The position numbers and the translations under genes are program-made. Shown piece by piece: positions 1 to 5,541 of a DNA stretch of 5,735 nt. This stretch comes from JAVKFF01 sp040226215 (GTDB lineage Bacteria; Pseudomonadota; Alphaproteobacteria; DSM-16000; Inquilinaceae): contig JAVKFF010000001.1 in assembly GCA_040226215.1 (NCBI GenBank), forward strand, positions 1 through 5,735, written 5' to 3'. The notes beneath the pieces were generated by a model. That model saw only the letters and a list, made by a program, of their open reading frames with translations. It had not been told where the DNA came from and searched no databases. Position 1 is the stretch's first letter; every line of letters begins with the position of its first letter.

Positions 1-73
1 GCGCCGCAGACCCGGGACCGGTTGCCCGTCCGCTCCGGCTTCCGGCGTGGCCCGTCCTCGCCGGCATCCGCAT
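1..73 (-). CDS. Possible start of a further operon gene, cut by the window edge
   Basis: The stop codon of the aldolase gene (TGA, bases 75-73) shares its last base with an ATG at 73-71. The same TGATG arrangement joins the two preceding enzyme genes. From this ATG the frame stays open to the window edge for 24 codons, beginning M-R-M-P-A-R-T-G. The visible peptide is rich in Arg, Gly and Ala and resembles no family I know. There is no good Shine-Dalgarno sequence, so translation would depend on coupling. An open frame this short is expected by chance in such GC-rich DNA, so the only real support is the repeated junction. A pathway tautomerase, dioxygenase or transporter would fit the context, but nothing in the residues shows this. 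Confidence 0.3.
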   Translation of the reverse strand, partial: MRMPARTGHAGSRSGRATGPGSAA

Positions 74-747
74 CAGACGTATTTCAGACCCTTCTCCGCC
101 AGGCGCTGGCGCATACCGTAGATGTCGAGGCCGAGTTCGCCTTGCTTCAGGCGCTCGCGGGTCGCCGCTTCCTTGGCCTCGCGAGCGGCGGAGGCCTCGG
201 CGGCCTTGACCACCTCGCCCCGCGGCACCACGACGATGCCGTCATCGTCGGCGACGATGGCATCGCCCGGGTCGACCCGCCGGCCGCCGCAGACGATCGG
301 CACGTTCACCGAGCCCAGCGTCTCCTTCACCGTGCCCTGGGCGAAGACGGCCTTCGACCAGACCGGGAAGCCGAGCGCCCGCAAGTCCGCGGTGTCGCGC
401 ACACCGGCCTCGATCACCAGCCCCTTCACGCCGCGCACCTGCAGCGAAGTGGCGATCAGCTCGCCGAAATAGCCGTCCTCGCATGGCGAGGTCGGCGCCA
501 CCACCAGCACGTCGCCGTCCCGGCACTGCTCGACCGCGACGTGGATCATCCAGTTGTCGCCGGGCGCGATGGACACCGTGACGGCGGGTCCGCAGATGCG
601 CACATCCTGCTGGATCGGGCGCAGGTGGCTGGCCATCAGGCCCACCCGGCCCATCGCCTCGTGGATGGTGGCGACCCCGTAGCGGCCGAGCGCCTCGAGG
701 TCGGCCGCCGCCGGCCGCTCGATCTGCTGTACGACGATATTCGCCAT
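73..747 (-). CDS. ligK: 4-carboxy-4-hydroxy-2-oxoadipate (CHA) aldolase, LigK/GalC type, RraA-like fold
   Basis: The 224-residue product fits the class II pyruvate aldolases of the RraA-like fold. In the protocatechuate/gallate 4,5-cleavage pathway this enzyme splits CHA into pyruvate and oxaloacetate; family members also cleave 4-hydroxy-4-methyl-2-oxoglutarate and decarboxylate oxaloacetate. Visible marks are the R117-D118-x2-D121 signature (in IEAGVRDTAD), the GYFGELIAT segment at 92-100, and the conserved block WSKAVFAQGTVKETLGSVNV at 130-149. A DDDG turn follows at 167-170. Residue 96, where I would place the Asp of the family's D-x20-R-D pattern, is Glu; I am not certain of that alignment. 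The ATG overlaps the upstream galB stop by one base (TGATG), which fixes the start. Its own Shine-Dalgarno is weak, so coupled translation is likely. The cytoplasmic enzyme needs a divalent metal in known relatives. Plain RraA (RNase E inhibitor) is less likely given the two pathway genes upstream. Confidence 0.88.
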   Translation of the reverse strand: MANIVVQQIERPAAADLEALGRYGVATIHEAMGRVGLMASHLRPIQQDVRICGPAVTVSIAPGDNWMIHVAVEQCRDGDVLVVAPTSPCEDGYFGELIATSLQVRGVKGLVIEAGVRDTADLRALGFPVWSKAVFAQGTVKETLGSVNVPIVCGGRRVDPGDAIVADDDGIVVVPRGEVVKAAEASAAREAKEAATRERLKQGELGLDIYGMRQRLAEKGLKYV

Positions 748-1472
748 CACAGCTCGTCCACGGTACGCGGGAAGATGGTCTGGAAGCCCTCGGCGTATTT
801 CGCGTCGCGGCCGCCGGCCTGGCCGCCGGAATTGCGCCGGAAGTGGTTGGCCCGGTTCTCCGCCACGTTCTCGTAGTAGTGCCAGAGGTGCTCCTGCCCC
901 TTCATGCATTGTATGGCCGCCCACTTCTTGTCCCAGACCTCGGTGATGTCGAGGAACACGTCCGGCTTCCAGCCCATGATCTCGGTCTGGTGCGGCTCGA
1001 ACAGGTAGAGCTGGGGGGAGCCCAGCACCTTCTGGCCCGGATTGTGGCCCCAGGCCTGGGCGATCATGCGGCACTCGATGGTGGTCTCGCAGGCCTTCAT
1101 GTGGTCGGTGTTGAACGGGTCGTACTGGCTGTGGCTCAGCATGAAGCGCGGCTGCACCGCGCGGATGGTGTCGACCAGCCGGTACTTCGCCTCCCGGTCG
1201 ATCTCCAGCGGGTAGTCGCCGAGGTCGAAGAACTGGATGTCGGCCACGTCGAGGGCCCTGGCGGCATCCTCGGCTTCCTTGCGCCGCGCGGCCTTGACGT
1301 TCTCCAGCGTCGCGCCCTCCTGCTTCCACAGCTTGGCGCTCTCGCCCCGCTCGCCATAGGACAGGCAGACGACGGTGACGTCGTAGCCCTTCTTCGCGTG
1401 CAGGGCGATGGCGCCGCCACAGCGCCAGATGAAGTCGGCCGAATGGGCGCTGACAACGAGTGCGGTGGGCAT
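747..1472 (-). CDS. galB: 4-oxalomesaconate / 4-carboxy-2-hydroxymuconate hydratase, GalB type (PIG-L fold)
   Basis: The 241-residue product belongs to the PIG-L/LmbE superfamily. Most members are zinc deacetylases with an AHPDDE motif. Here the motif reads AHSAD (residues 9-13), a form I associate with GalB of Pseudomonas putida, a zinc hydratase of the gallate pathway. Likely zinc ligands are H10, D13 and H124 (in DPFNTDH). Other supports are the LSYGERGES segment (38-45) and a near-standard family length. It would add water to the ring-cleavage-derived intermediate to give 4-carboxy-4-hydroxy-2-oxoadipate, the substrate of the next gene product. The start at 1472 overlaps the ligI stop as TGATG and has a strong Shine-Dalgarno (AAGGAGGA, plus-strand 1481-1488) eight bases upstream, inside the end of ligI. 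Its place between LigI and LigK is the best functional argument. A generic PIG-L deacetylase is the alternative. Confidence 0.87.
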   Translation of the reverse strand: MPTALVVSAHSADFIWRCGGAIALHAKKGYDVTVVCLSYGERGESAKLWKQEGATLENVKAARRKEAEDAARALDVADIQFFDLGDYPLEIDREAKYRLVDTIRAVQPRFMLSHSQYDPFNTDHMKACETTIECRMIAQAWGHNPGQKVLGSPQLYLFEPHQTEIMGWKPDVFLDITEVWDKKWAAIQCMKGQEHLWHYYENVAENRANHFRRNSGGQAGGRDAKYAEGFQTIFPRTVDEL

Positions 1473-2359
1473 CAGGACATTCCTCCTTCGGGCCAGTAGA
1501 GCCGGGCCGGGTTGTCGACCACCAGCTTCCTGAGCAGGGCGTCGTCGGGCGCGATCAGGGGCAGGAGGTCGACCAGTTCCCCGTCATCGGGCATGAAGCG
1601 CTTGATGTTGGGATGCGGAAAGTCGGTGCCCCAGAGCACCCGGTCGGGAAAGCGCCCGACAAGCGCGCGGGCGAAGGGCACGGCGTCGTGGAAGGGCGGC
1701 CCGGCGCGGGAGATGCGCTCCGCGCCCGAGACCTTCACCCAGAACCGCTCGTCCTCCATGAGGTCGTTGAGGAGTCGGAAGGCTGGCTGATCGAGCCCGG
1801 CCGAGGCGTCGACCCGTCCCATGTGGTCGATCACCATGGCGAGCGGAATCTCCTTCAGTCGCGGCCCGAGTGTTTCCAGCCGGTCGGCGTCGAAATGGAT
1901 CACCAGGTGCCAGCCGAGCGGCCCGATCCTGTCGACGAGGCGGAACACCTGGTCGAGATCGGCGTCGCGGCCGAGATGGCTGACGAAGTTGAAGCGCACG
2001 CCGCGGATGCCGCCGGCGTCGAGTGCGGCCAGCTCCGCTGCGCCGATATCGGGCTCGACCATGGCGATGCCCCTGTAGCGGCCGCCGCCATGGGCGATGG
2101 CGTCCAGCATGGCCCGGTTGTCGGTGCCGTGGCAGCTGGCCTGCACGATCACGCTGCGCTCGATGCCGAGATGCCGGTGCAGCGCGAACAGCGTCTGCTT
2201 GCCGGCATCGACCGGCGTGTAGGTGCTGCCGGGCGCGTAGGGGAATTCGGCCGCCGGTCCGAAGACGTGGCAATGCGCATCGCAGGCACCGGGCGGCAGC
2301 CGGGTCGCCGGCCGTTTCGGGTCGGTCACATAGGGCAGGATTGTCGGCTCTCTCGCCAT
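1472..2359 (-). CDS. ligI: 2-pyrone-4,6-dicarboxylate (PDC) lactonase, LigI type, amidohydrolase superfamily
   Basis: The 295-residue product is a cog3618-type amidohydrolase matching LigI, the metal-independent lactonase that opens PDC to 4-oxalomesaconate. The barrel motifs are in order: D27-A-H29-C-H31 (strand 1), R122-F-N-F, H155 (HLVIHFD), H179 (VIDHMGRVD), the SGAER segment ending at R215, and WGTDFPHP with D246. In Sphingomonas LigI the corresponding HxH pair, strand-5/6 His and strand-8 Asp are catalytic, and Arg residues near 124, 130 and 217 bind the two carboxylates; this protein has R122, R131 and R215. Length is normal for the family. The start at 2359 has GAGGA (plus-strand 2363-2367) close upstream, and only 10 bases separate it from the tetR stop, so the two genes are probably co-transcribed. 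A different lactonase of the same family is possible, but the downstream galB and ligK make PDC the natural substrate. Confidence 0.9.
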   Translation of the reverse strand: MAREPTILPYVTDPKRPATRLPPGACDAHCHVFGPAAEFPYAPGSTYTPVDAGKQTLFALHRHLGIERSVIVQASCHGTDNRAMLDAIAHGGGRYRGIAMVEPDIGAAELAALDAGGIRGVRFNFVSHLGRDADLDQVFRLVDRIGPLGWHLVIHFDADRLETLGPRLKEIPLAMVIDHMGRVDASAGLDQPAFRLLNDLMEDERFWVKVSGAERISRAGPPFHDAVPFARALVGRFPDRVLWGTDFPHPNIKRFMPDDGELVDLLPLIAPDDALLRKLVVDNPARLYWPEGGMS

Positions 2360-2369
2360 GGTTCCTCGT

Positions 2370-3062
2370 CTATCCGCTCAGCCGCACCGCCGCGGCCGGC
2401 GCGCCGCCAGTCAGTCCCCCCTCTGCCGGGCCCGCCAGGCCCCAGAGGGTCGAGGCGACCAGTTCCTCGAGCGCGCGCGCCATATCGCCACCATCGGCCG
2501 CGCCGCGGGACAGCCGGGTCACCCGTTCCGGATTGACCAGCGTGTAGTAGAGCGCGCCCAGCAGGAACTGCGAGCGCCAGACGATCCGCGACCGCTCGAG
2601 ATGCGGCAGCGTCTCGTCCAGCGCGTCGATGAAGGCGTGGCTGGTGGCGTCGAAGGCCTCGGCGATGATCTCCCGGGCGACGTCGTTGCCCTCGGCCGAC
2701 ATCACCGCGCGCAACCGCGTGAACCGGGCGCCGCCGCCGGCATCATCGCGAAGATTGGAGAAGGCCGGCAGCGCATAGGCCCGCAGGATCGCCTGCAGCC
2801 GCTCCACCGGGTCGGCCAGGCGGCGCGCTTCGCCCAGCAGTTCCAGCCGGCGCGTGTTCATCGGCCCGCAATGACGCCGGTAGATGGTGCGCAGGAGTTC
2901 CGCCTTGCTGCCGAAATGATAGGTGATGCTGCCCGCATGGGCGCCGGCCGCCCGGGCGATGTCGCGCACCGACACGGAGGCGTAGCCATGCTCGGCGAAC
3001 AGCGCCTCCGCCGCGTCGAGCACGGCGTCGCGAACGGTGGCGGGGCGGCGTTGGGCGAGCAT
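2370..3062 (-). CDS. TetR/AcrR-family transcriptional regulator, probable regulator of the lig operon
   Basis: The 230-residue product has an N-terminal TetR DNA-binding domain: helix 1 RDAVLDAAEALFAEHG (11-26), the helix-turn-helix SVRDIARAAGAHAGSITYHF (31-50) and the SKAELLRTIY helix after it. The rest is a helical ligand-binding and dimer domain with a TetR C-terminal segment including RSQFLLGALYYTLVNPERV (163-181). The final 20 or so residues are Gly/Ala rich and probably disordered. No Shine-Dalgarno precedes the ATG, and a candidate promoter ends only about ten bases upstream, so the transcript could be nearly leaderless. It is the first gene of the minus-strand unit, 10 bases before ligI, so it probably controls itself and the pathway genes, with an aromatic or PDC-pathway intermediate as inducer; the ligand is inferred only. 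It also faces the divergent MFS gene, a common arrangement for efflux repressors. Known lig/gal clusters more often use LysR regulators. Confidence 0.88.
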   Translation of the reverse strand: MLAQRRPATVRDAVLDAAEALFAEHGYASVSVRDIARAAGAHAGSITYHFGSKAELLRTIYRRHCGPMNTRRLELLGEARRLADPVERLQAILRAYALPAFSNLRDDAGGGARFTRLRAVMSAEGNDVAREIIAEAFDATSHAFIDALDETLPHLERSRIVWRSQFLLGALYYTLVNPERVTRLSRGAADGGDMARALEELVASTLWGLAGPAEGGLTGGAPAAAVRLSG

Positions 3063-3072
3063 GATTGCCGTC

Positions 3073-3101
3073 TTGTAAACGGATCATGTACGATCGTCCA
3101 A
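3073..3101 (-). promoter_or_regulatory. Candidate promoter and operator of the tetR-lig operon
   Basis: Read on the minus strand, TTGGAC (plus 3096-3101) and TTACAA (plus 3073-3078) are 17 bases apart. The match to the sigma-70 consensus is modest, but the position before tetR is right. Inside lies a perfect 8-base palindrome ACGATCGT (3090-3097) and an imperfect inverted repeat GTAAAC-GGATC-ATGTAC (3075-3091, four of six arm positions paired). Either could be the TetR operator. A start point about seven bases past the -10 would leave only a few bases before the ATG. All of this is inference from sequence shape. Confidence 0.35.
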
Positions 3102-3354
3102 ATGCTTTCTCACTGGCAACGCCACCGCGTGGCGCGGCCGGCCGGCGCCGACAGGCGCGGTCGGAATGACGCACAAATATTCCAGCAGCGACAAGCTGTC
3201 GTCCTCCCGGCCGATCGGAGGGAGAGCCGGGTCCGGCCCGTCTTGCTCGCGAGCCTCGACCGAGGCGATGTCGGCGGACCGCCGCGTCCCTGCCATCGGC
3301 ATTCTGCGTTTCGACGGCGGGCGCGAGATAGCCTAGGCTTGGAGTCCTTGAGCC

Positions 3355-3435
3355 ATGACCGATATTGCCGCACCCCAGCATGACGATCAGCGCCTCGACA
3401 AGCCGGCCGCGCCCGGCCGGTCCGGGAGCGGATGA
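3355..3435 (+). CDS. Possible 26-codon leader frame, in phase with the MFS transporter
   Basis: An ATG at 3355 opens a frame beginning M-T-D-I-A-A-P-Q-H-D-D and ending at TGA 3433-3435. GGAG (3341-3344) lies ten bases upstream and could serve as a ribosome binding site. The frame has the same phase as the transporter: after the TGA come only GGC GTC and then the transporter ATG at 3442. It could be a leader peptide that couples translation, the remnant of a longer transporter N terminus interrupted by the TGA, or chance. The peptide has no signal sequence or membrane segment and I recognise no family. An open frame of 26 codons is not significant by itself. Confidence 0.25.
   Translation: MTDIAAPQHDDQRLDKPAAPGRSGSG
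3402..3421 (+). repeat. GC-rich inverted repeat (hairpin) before the MFS start
   Basis: CCGGCCG (3403-3409) and CGGCCGG (3414-3420) are perfect complements around a four-base loop CGCC, and G3402 with T3421 adds a G-U pair in RNA. The hairpin sits inside the short leader frame, about 20 bases before the transporter ATG. No T run follows, so it is not a standard terminator. It could slow ribosomes or mask the initiation region, but GC-rich palindromes are common in such genomes. Confidence 0.5.
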
Positions 3436-3441
3436 GGCGTC

Positions 3442-4707
3442 ATGAGTCCCGTCTCCACGTACCGCAATCTCGTCCGCGTTCTCGGGCATCGCAGTTATGG
3501 CATCTACACGGCCGGAAACGCGGTCTCGCTGATCGGCAACTGGATGCAGCGCATCGCGGTGGGCTGGGCGACCTGGGACCTGACCGGATCGGGCACATGG
3601 CTCGGCGTCATGATGTTCGCCGACCTCGCGCCCACCCTGGTGGTCGCGCCGCTGGCGGGGGCCGTCGCCGACCGCTGGGACCGCATGCGGACGATGAAGA
3701 CCATCCAGTCGCTGGCCTGCGGCCTCGCCATTCTCCTCGCCATCCTGTTCACCGCCGGCTATCCCAACGTCTGGCTGCTGCTGGCCATCGTCACGACCCA
3801 TGGGACGCTGTTCTCGCTGGGGCAGCCGACCCGCATGGTCATCGTCTCCTCCCTGGTGCCGCGGGAGGATATCGGCGCGGCGGTCGCCATCAACTCCATC
3901 ACCTTCAATCTCGCCCGCTTCATCGGCCCGGCCATCGCCGGCGTGATCATCGCCACGGTCGGCGTCGGCTGGGCGTTCGCCGCCAACGCCCTGACCTTCG
4001 TCGCCTTCCTGGTGGCACTGCACCACGTGACCGAGGTGCGAAGCCCGCGTCGCGAGCGGCCTTCGGGCAGCCTGCTCGGCTCGATCGGCCCGGGCCTGCG
4101 CTACAGCATCGGCAATCCCGGCATCCTGGCGATGATCGTGCTGATGATCGGCATTGGCCTTGGCGCCCGGCCGCTGGTCGAACTGCTGCCGGGCTTCGCG
4201 GACGCCGTGTTCGGGGTCGGGGCCATGGGGCTCGCCATCCTCACCTCGTCGATCGGCGCCGGCGCCATCGTCGGCGGGCTGTGGCTGAGCGGCCGGACCT
4301 CGACCATGGGGCTGACGCGGATCTCCTTCGGCGGCGCGATCGGCATGACCGTCGCCATCGTCCTGTTCGTCTCCACCGCCAATCTGTGGGTCGCGGTGCC
4401 GGCGCTGACATTCCTCGGCTTCTGCCTGGTCAGCACGGCGATCACCATCCAGACCTCGATCCAGCTGGCGGTGCCCGACGAATTGCGCGGCCGCGTGCTC
4501 AGCCTCTACGGTCTTTTCCTGCGCGGCGGGCCTGCCTTCGGCGCGCTGTTCATGGGCATCGCCTCCGATTGGTTCGGCCTCAGAATCTCGCTCGCCGCCG
4601 GGGCCCTCCTCCTCGCCCTGGTGATCGTCTGGCTGTTGGGCCGCCAGCACCGTGTCGTCGATGCCCTGGAGAACGCGCCGGAACGCCAGTCCGCTCCGGG
4701 CGACTGA
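3442..4707 (+). CDS. MFS transporter, EntS/MFS_3-like
   Basis: The 421-residue product is a polytopic inner-membrane protein of the major facilitator superfamily. Hydrophobic segments run throughout, consistent with about 12 membrane helices and a cytoplasmic loop near residues 198-212 (charged, RSPRRERPSG). Family marks are NWMQRIAVGWATWDLTGS (33-50), the motif A-like GAVADRWDR (73-81) between helices 2 and 3, and VPDELRGRVLSLYGL (344-358), typical of the EntS/MFS_3 group. Many relatives export siderophores or drugs; the substrate here cannot be read from sequence. TGAGG (3433-3437) is a close ribosome site for the ATG at 3442. The gene is divergent from tetR and could be under its control, either as an efflux pump for a toxic aromatic or as an unrelated neighbour. 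The C terminus ends in a short hydrophilic tail. An overlapping ATG at 3432 starts a different frame that encodes no membrane protein. Confidence 0.9.
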   Translation: MSPVSTYRNLVRVLGHRSYGIYTAGNAVSLIGNWMQRIAVGWATWDLTGSGTWLGVMMFADLAPTLVVAPLAGAVADRWDRMRTMKTIQSLACGLAILLAILFTAGYPNVWLLLAIVTTHGTLFSLGQPTRMVIVSSLVPREDIGAAVAINSITFNLARFIGPAIAGVIIATVGVGWAFAANALTFVAFLVALHHVTEVRSPRRERPSGSLLGSIGPGLRYSIGNPGILAMIVLMIGIGLGARPLVELLPGFADAVFGVGAMGLAILTSSIGAGAIVGGLWLSGRTSTMGLTRISFGGAIGMTVAIVLFVSTANLWVAVPALTFLGFCLVSTAITIQTSIQLAVPDELRGRVLSLYGLFLRGGPAFGALFMGIASDWFGLRISLAAGALLLALVIVWLLGRQHRVVDALENAPERQSAPGD

Positions 4708-4741
4708 TCGACTTAAAGTGTCAATTCCTGCCGCATTATTC

Positions 4742-4781
4742 TATAATTTGTTGGCTGGTTTTTTATGTATATACATATAAT
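4742..4781 (+). promoter_or_regulatory. AT-rich promoter/operator region of brnTA with a 14-base perfect palindrome
   Basis: This is by far the most AT-rich stretch of the window. It contains two perfect TATAAT hexamers, at 4742-4747 and 4776-4781. Between them is the perfect palindrome TATGTATATACATA (4764-4777). The first TATAAT would give a start point near 4754 and a leader of roughly 28 bases; its -35 region is poor. The second abuts the brnT ATG and would start transcription inside the gene, so it is less likely to serve brnT. brnTA operons are known to repress themselves through BrnA binding near the promoter, so the palindrome is the natural candidate operator; that link is inference. 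A further short palindrome ACTTAAAGT lies at 4711-4719. Confidence 0.5.
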
Positions 4782-5091
4782 ATGCGCTACGAATGGGATG
4801 ATGCGAAGGCCGCGAGCAATCACGAGAAGCATGGCGTCCGATTCGAGATGGCGTTCGACTTCGCTTGGGATCGGGCGATTGAACGACCCGACGAGCGCCA
4901 ACCTTATGGCGAGGTGCGTTTCATTGCCGTGGGGCCGATCGAAGACCGGCTCCACGTCATGCTCTACACCATTCGTGGATCCACGGTTCGGATCATCAGC
5001 CTGCGAAAGGCAAATGCCCCGGGAGATCAAGGAGTATGGCAAGCGGGTCAGGGAAGCGCCGCAGGGTGCGACAGCACGTCCACCTCCATGA
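4782..5091 (+). pseudogene. brnT: BrnT family toxin, frame broken by one extra base
   Basis: Residues 1-79 from the ATG at 4782 are a typical BrnT, a RelE-like ribonuclease toxin: MRYEWDDAKAASNHEKHGV at the start, then DERQPYGEVRFIAVG (37-51), LYTIRG (61-66) and RIISLRKANA (70-79). BrnT proteins normally continue with a C-terminal helix like REIKEYGKRVREA. That exact continuation is present, but in the next frame, from CGG at 5020 to TGA 5089-5091. One extra C in CCCCGGG (5017-5023) explains the break; removing it gives a 102-residue protein of about normal size. As written, the first frame runs on to 5366 through brnA as low-quality sequence (194 residues). The cause may be a sequencing error, a real inactivating mutation, or frameshifting. 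No Shine-Dalgarno is visible. Codon choice is less GC-biased than in the flanking genes, suggesting transfer. The conserved core makes the family call firm. Confidence 0.8.
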
Positions 5092-5350
5092 CGAGGCACA
5101 TGACGATGTGCCCGAGCTCGGCCCCGAGTGGTTCGAGCAGGCGCGCCCGGCGCAAGAACGTCATCCGGAGATCGTGGCAAATCCGCCTCGTGGGCGCGGA
5201 CGTCCACCAAGCGAGGATCCGAAGGTCGCCGTGTCCATCCGACTCGATCGCGAGATCATCGAGCACTTCAAGGCGGGTGGAAGCGGCTGGCAGACGCGAA
5301 TCAACATGGTGCTGCGTCGCGCCATGCGACGATCCGGCTGGCGCGACTGA
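5036..5350 (+). CDS. brnA: BrnA family antitoxin, ribbon-helix-helix
   Basis: The 104-residue product matches BrnA, the antitoxin that binds BrnT directly and represses the operon. The middle has the family's acidic/hydrophobic toxin-binding stretch, DDVPELGPEWFEQARPA (23-39), followed by a basic linker RGRGRP (52-57). The DNA-binding part is KVAVSIRLD (63-71), a helix EIIEHFKAGG and GWQTRINMVLRRAM (84-97). The N-terminal 20 residues are basic and His-rich and less typical. The ATG at 5036 overlaps the 3' part of brnT by 56 bases. AGGAG at 5030-5034 is too close to serve it well; GGGAG at 5021-5025, ten bases away, is more plausible. An in-frame GTG at 5066 is an alternative start. The frame is intact even though brnT is broken, as expected if the antitoxin is kept after toxin loss, or if the brnT break is only a sequence error. 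Confidence 0.88.
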   Translation: MASGSGKRRRVRQHVHLHDEAHDDVPELGPEWFEQARPAQERHPEIVANPPRGRGRPPSEDPKVAVSIRLDREIIEHFKAGGSGWQTRINMVLRRAMRRSGWRD

Positions 5351-5490
5351 CGCCGCCCGCGAGTAGCCCGTCTTCGGAAATCCATTCCTGACGCTCCCGC
5401 CAGGCATGCGGTCTCGGTGCAACGCTACCCACCGGATTTCTGACCGCTCCGGCGAGAGCAGGACGGCGATGGCCCTTCAGCCTATCCCCC

Positions 5491-5537
5491 TTGACGTCTC
5501 GCGCGGAATAAATCAAACATTTGTTTGAAATGGGGAG
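5491..5537 (+). promoter_or_regulatory. Promoter, operator and ribosome site of the second TetR gene
   Basis: TTGACG (5491-5496) is a good -35 hexamer. The -10 is less clear: AAACAT (5515-5520), spacer 18, is one choice. The inverted repeat TCAAACA-TT-TGTTTGA (5513-5528, seven perfect base pairs around TT) covers this -10 region and lies 14 bases before the ATG at 5542. This is the size and position of a TetR-family self-operator, so binding would block the promoter. GGGGAG (5532-5537), four bases before the ATG, is the ribosome site. The palindrome is seen directly; its use by the adjacent regulator is inferred. Confidence 0.7.
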
Positions 5538-5541
5538 AACG

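Larger units (their letters stand above)
3063..3441. other. 379-base spacer between divergent tetR and MFS transporter genes
   Basis: No recognisable protein gene fills this stretch. The left end (3073-3101) carries the best candidate promoter/operator for tetR. A perfect 6-base inverted repeat with a 3-base loop (CGCCAC 3120-3125, GTGGCG 3129-3134) follows, then a G+C-rich palindromic run to about 3148. Neither has a T run on either strand, so they are not obvious terminators. A weak plus-strand promoter could lie at TTCGAC (3310-3315) and TAGGCT (3334-3339), spacer 18. From 3355 a short frame leads to the transporter. A 72-codon minus-strand frame (3084-3302) is open but unsupported. Confidence 0.6.

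Noticed and set aside
22..876. 284-codon plus-strand open frame at the left end
   Set aside because: It is antisense to ligK and galB, and its translation is His/Arg/Ala-rich without motifs.
3084..3302. 72-codon minus-strand frame just upstream of tetR
   Set aside because: Composition is almost protein-like, but it has no ribosome site and matches no family I know, and its 3' end runs through the likely tetR promoter. I keep it only as a note.
2743..4650. Very long minus-strand open frame (635 codons) opposite the MFS gene
   Set aside because: Its translation is a low-complexity run of Asp, Gly, Arg, His and Glu, typical of the antisense of GC-rich membrane-protein codons. It also overlaps the tetR start in another frame.
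4688..4707. Possible terminator hairpin (CAGTC/GACTG) at the end of the MFS gene
   Set aside because: The stem has only five base pairs with a long loop and no T run follows.
3432..5366. 644-codon plus-strand open frame
   Set aside because: The first 450 codons are an Arg-rich out-of-frame reading of the transporter. Only the part from 4782 is a real gene start (brnT), with which it happens to share phase.
5376..5456. Imperfect direct repeat (ATTCCTGACGCTCCCGCC and ATTTCTGACCGCTCCGGCG) and inverted pair GAAATCC/GGATTTC between brnA and the second TetR
   Set aside because: The repeats are short and inexact, with no adjacent recombinase gene. This could be chance, and there is no T run to make a terminator.
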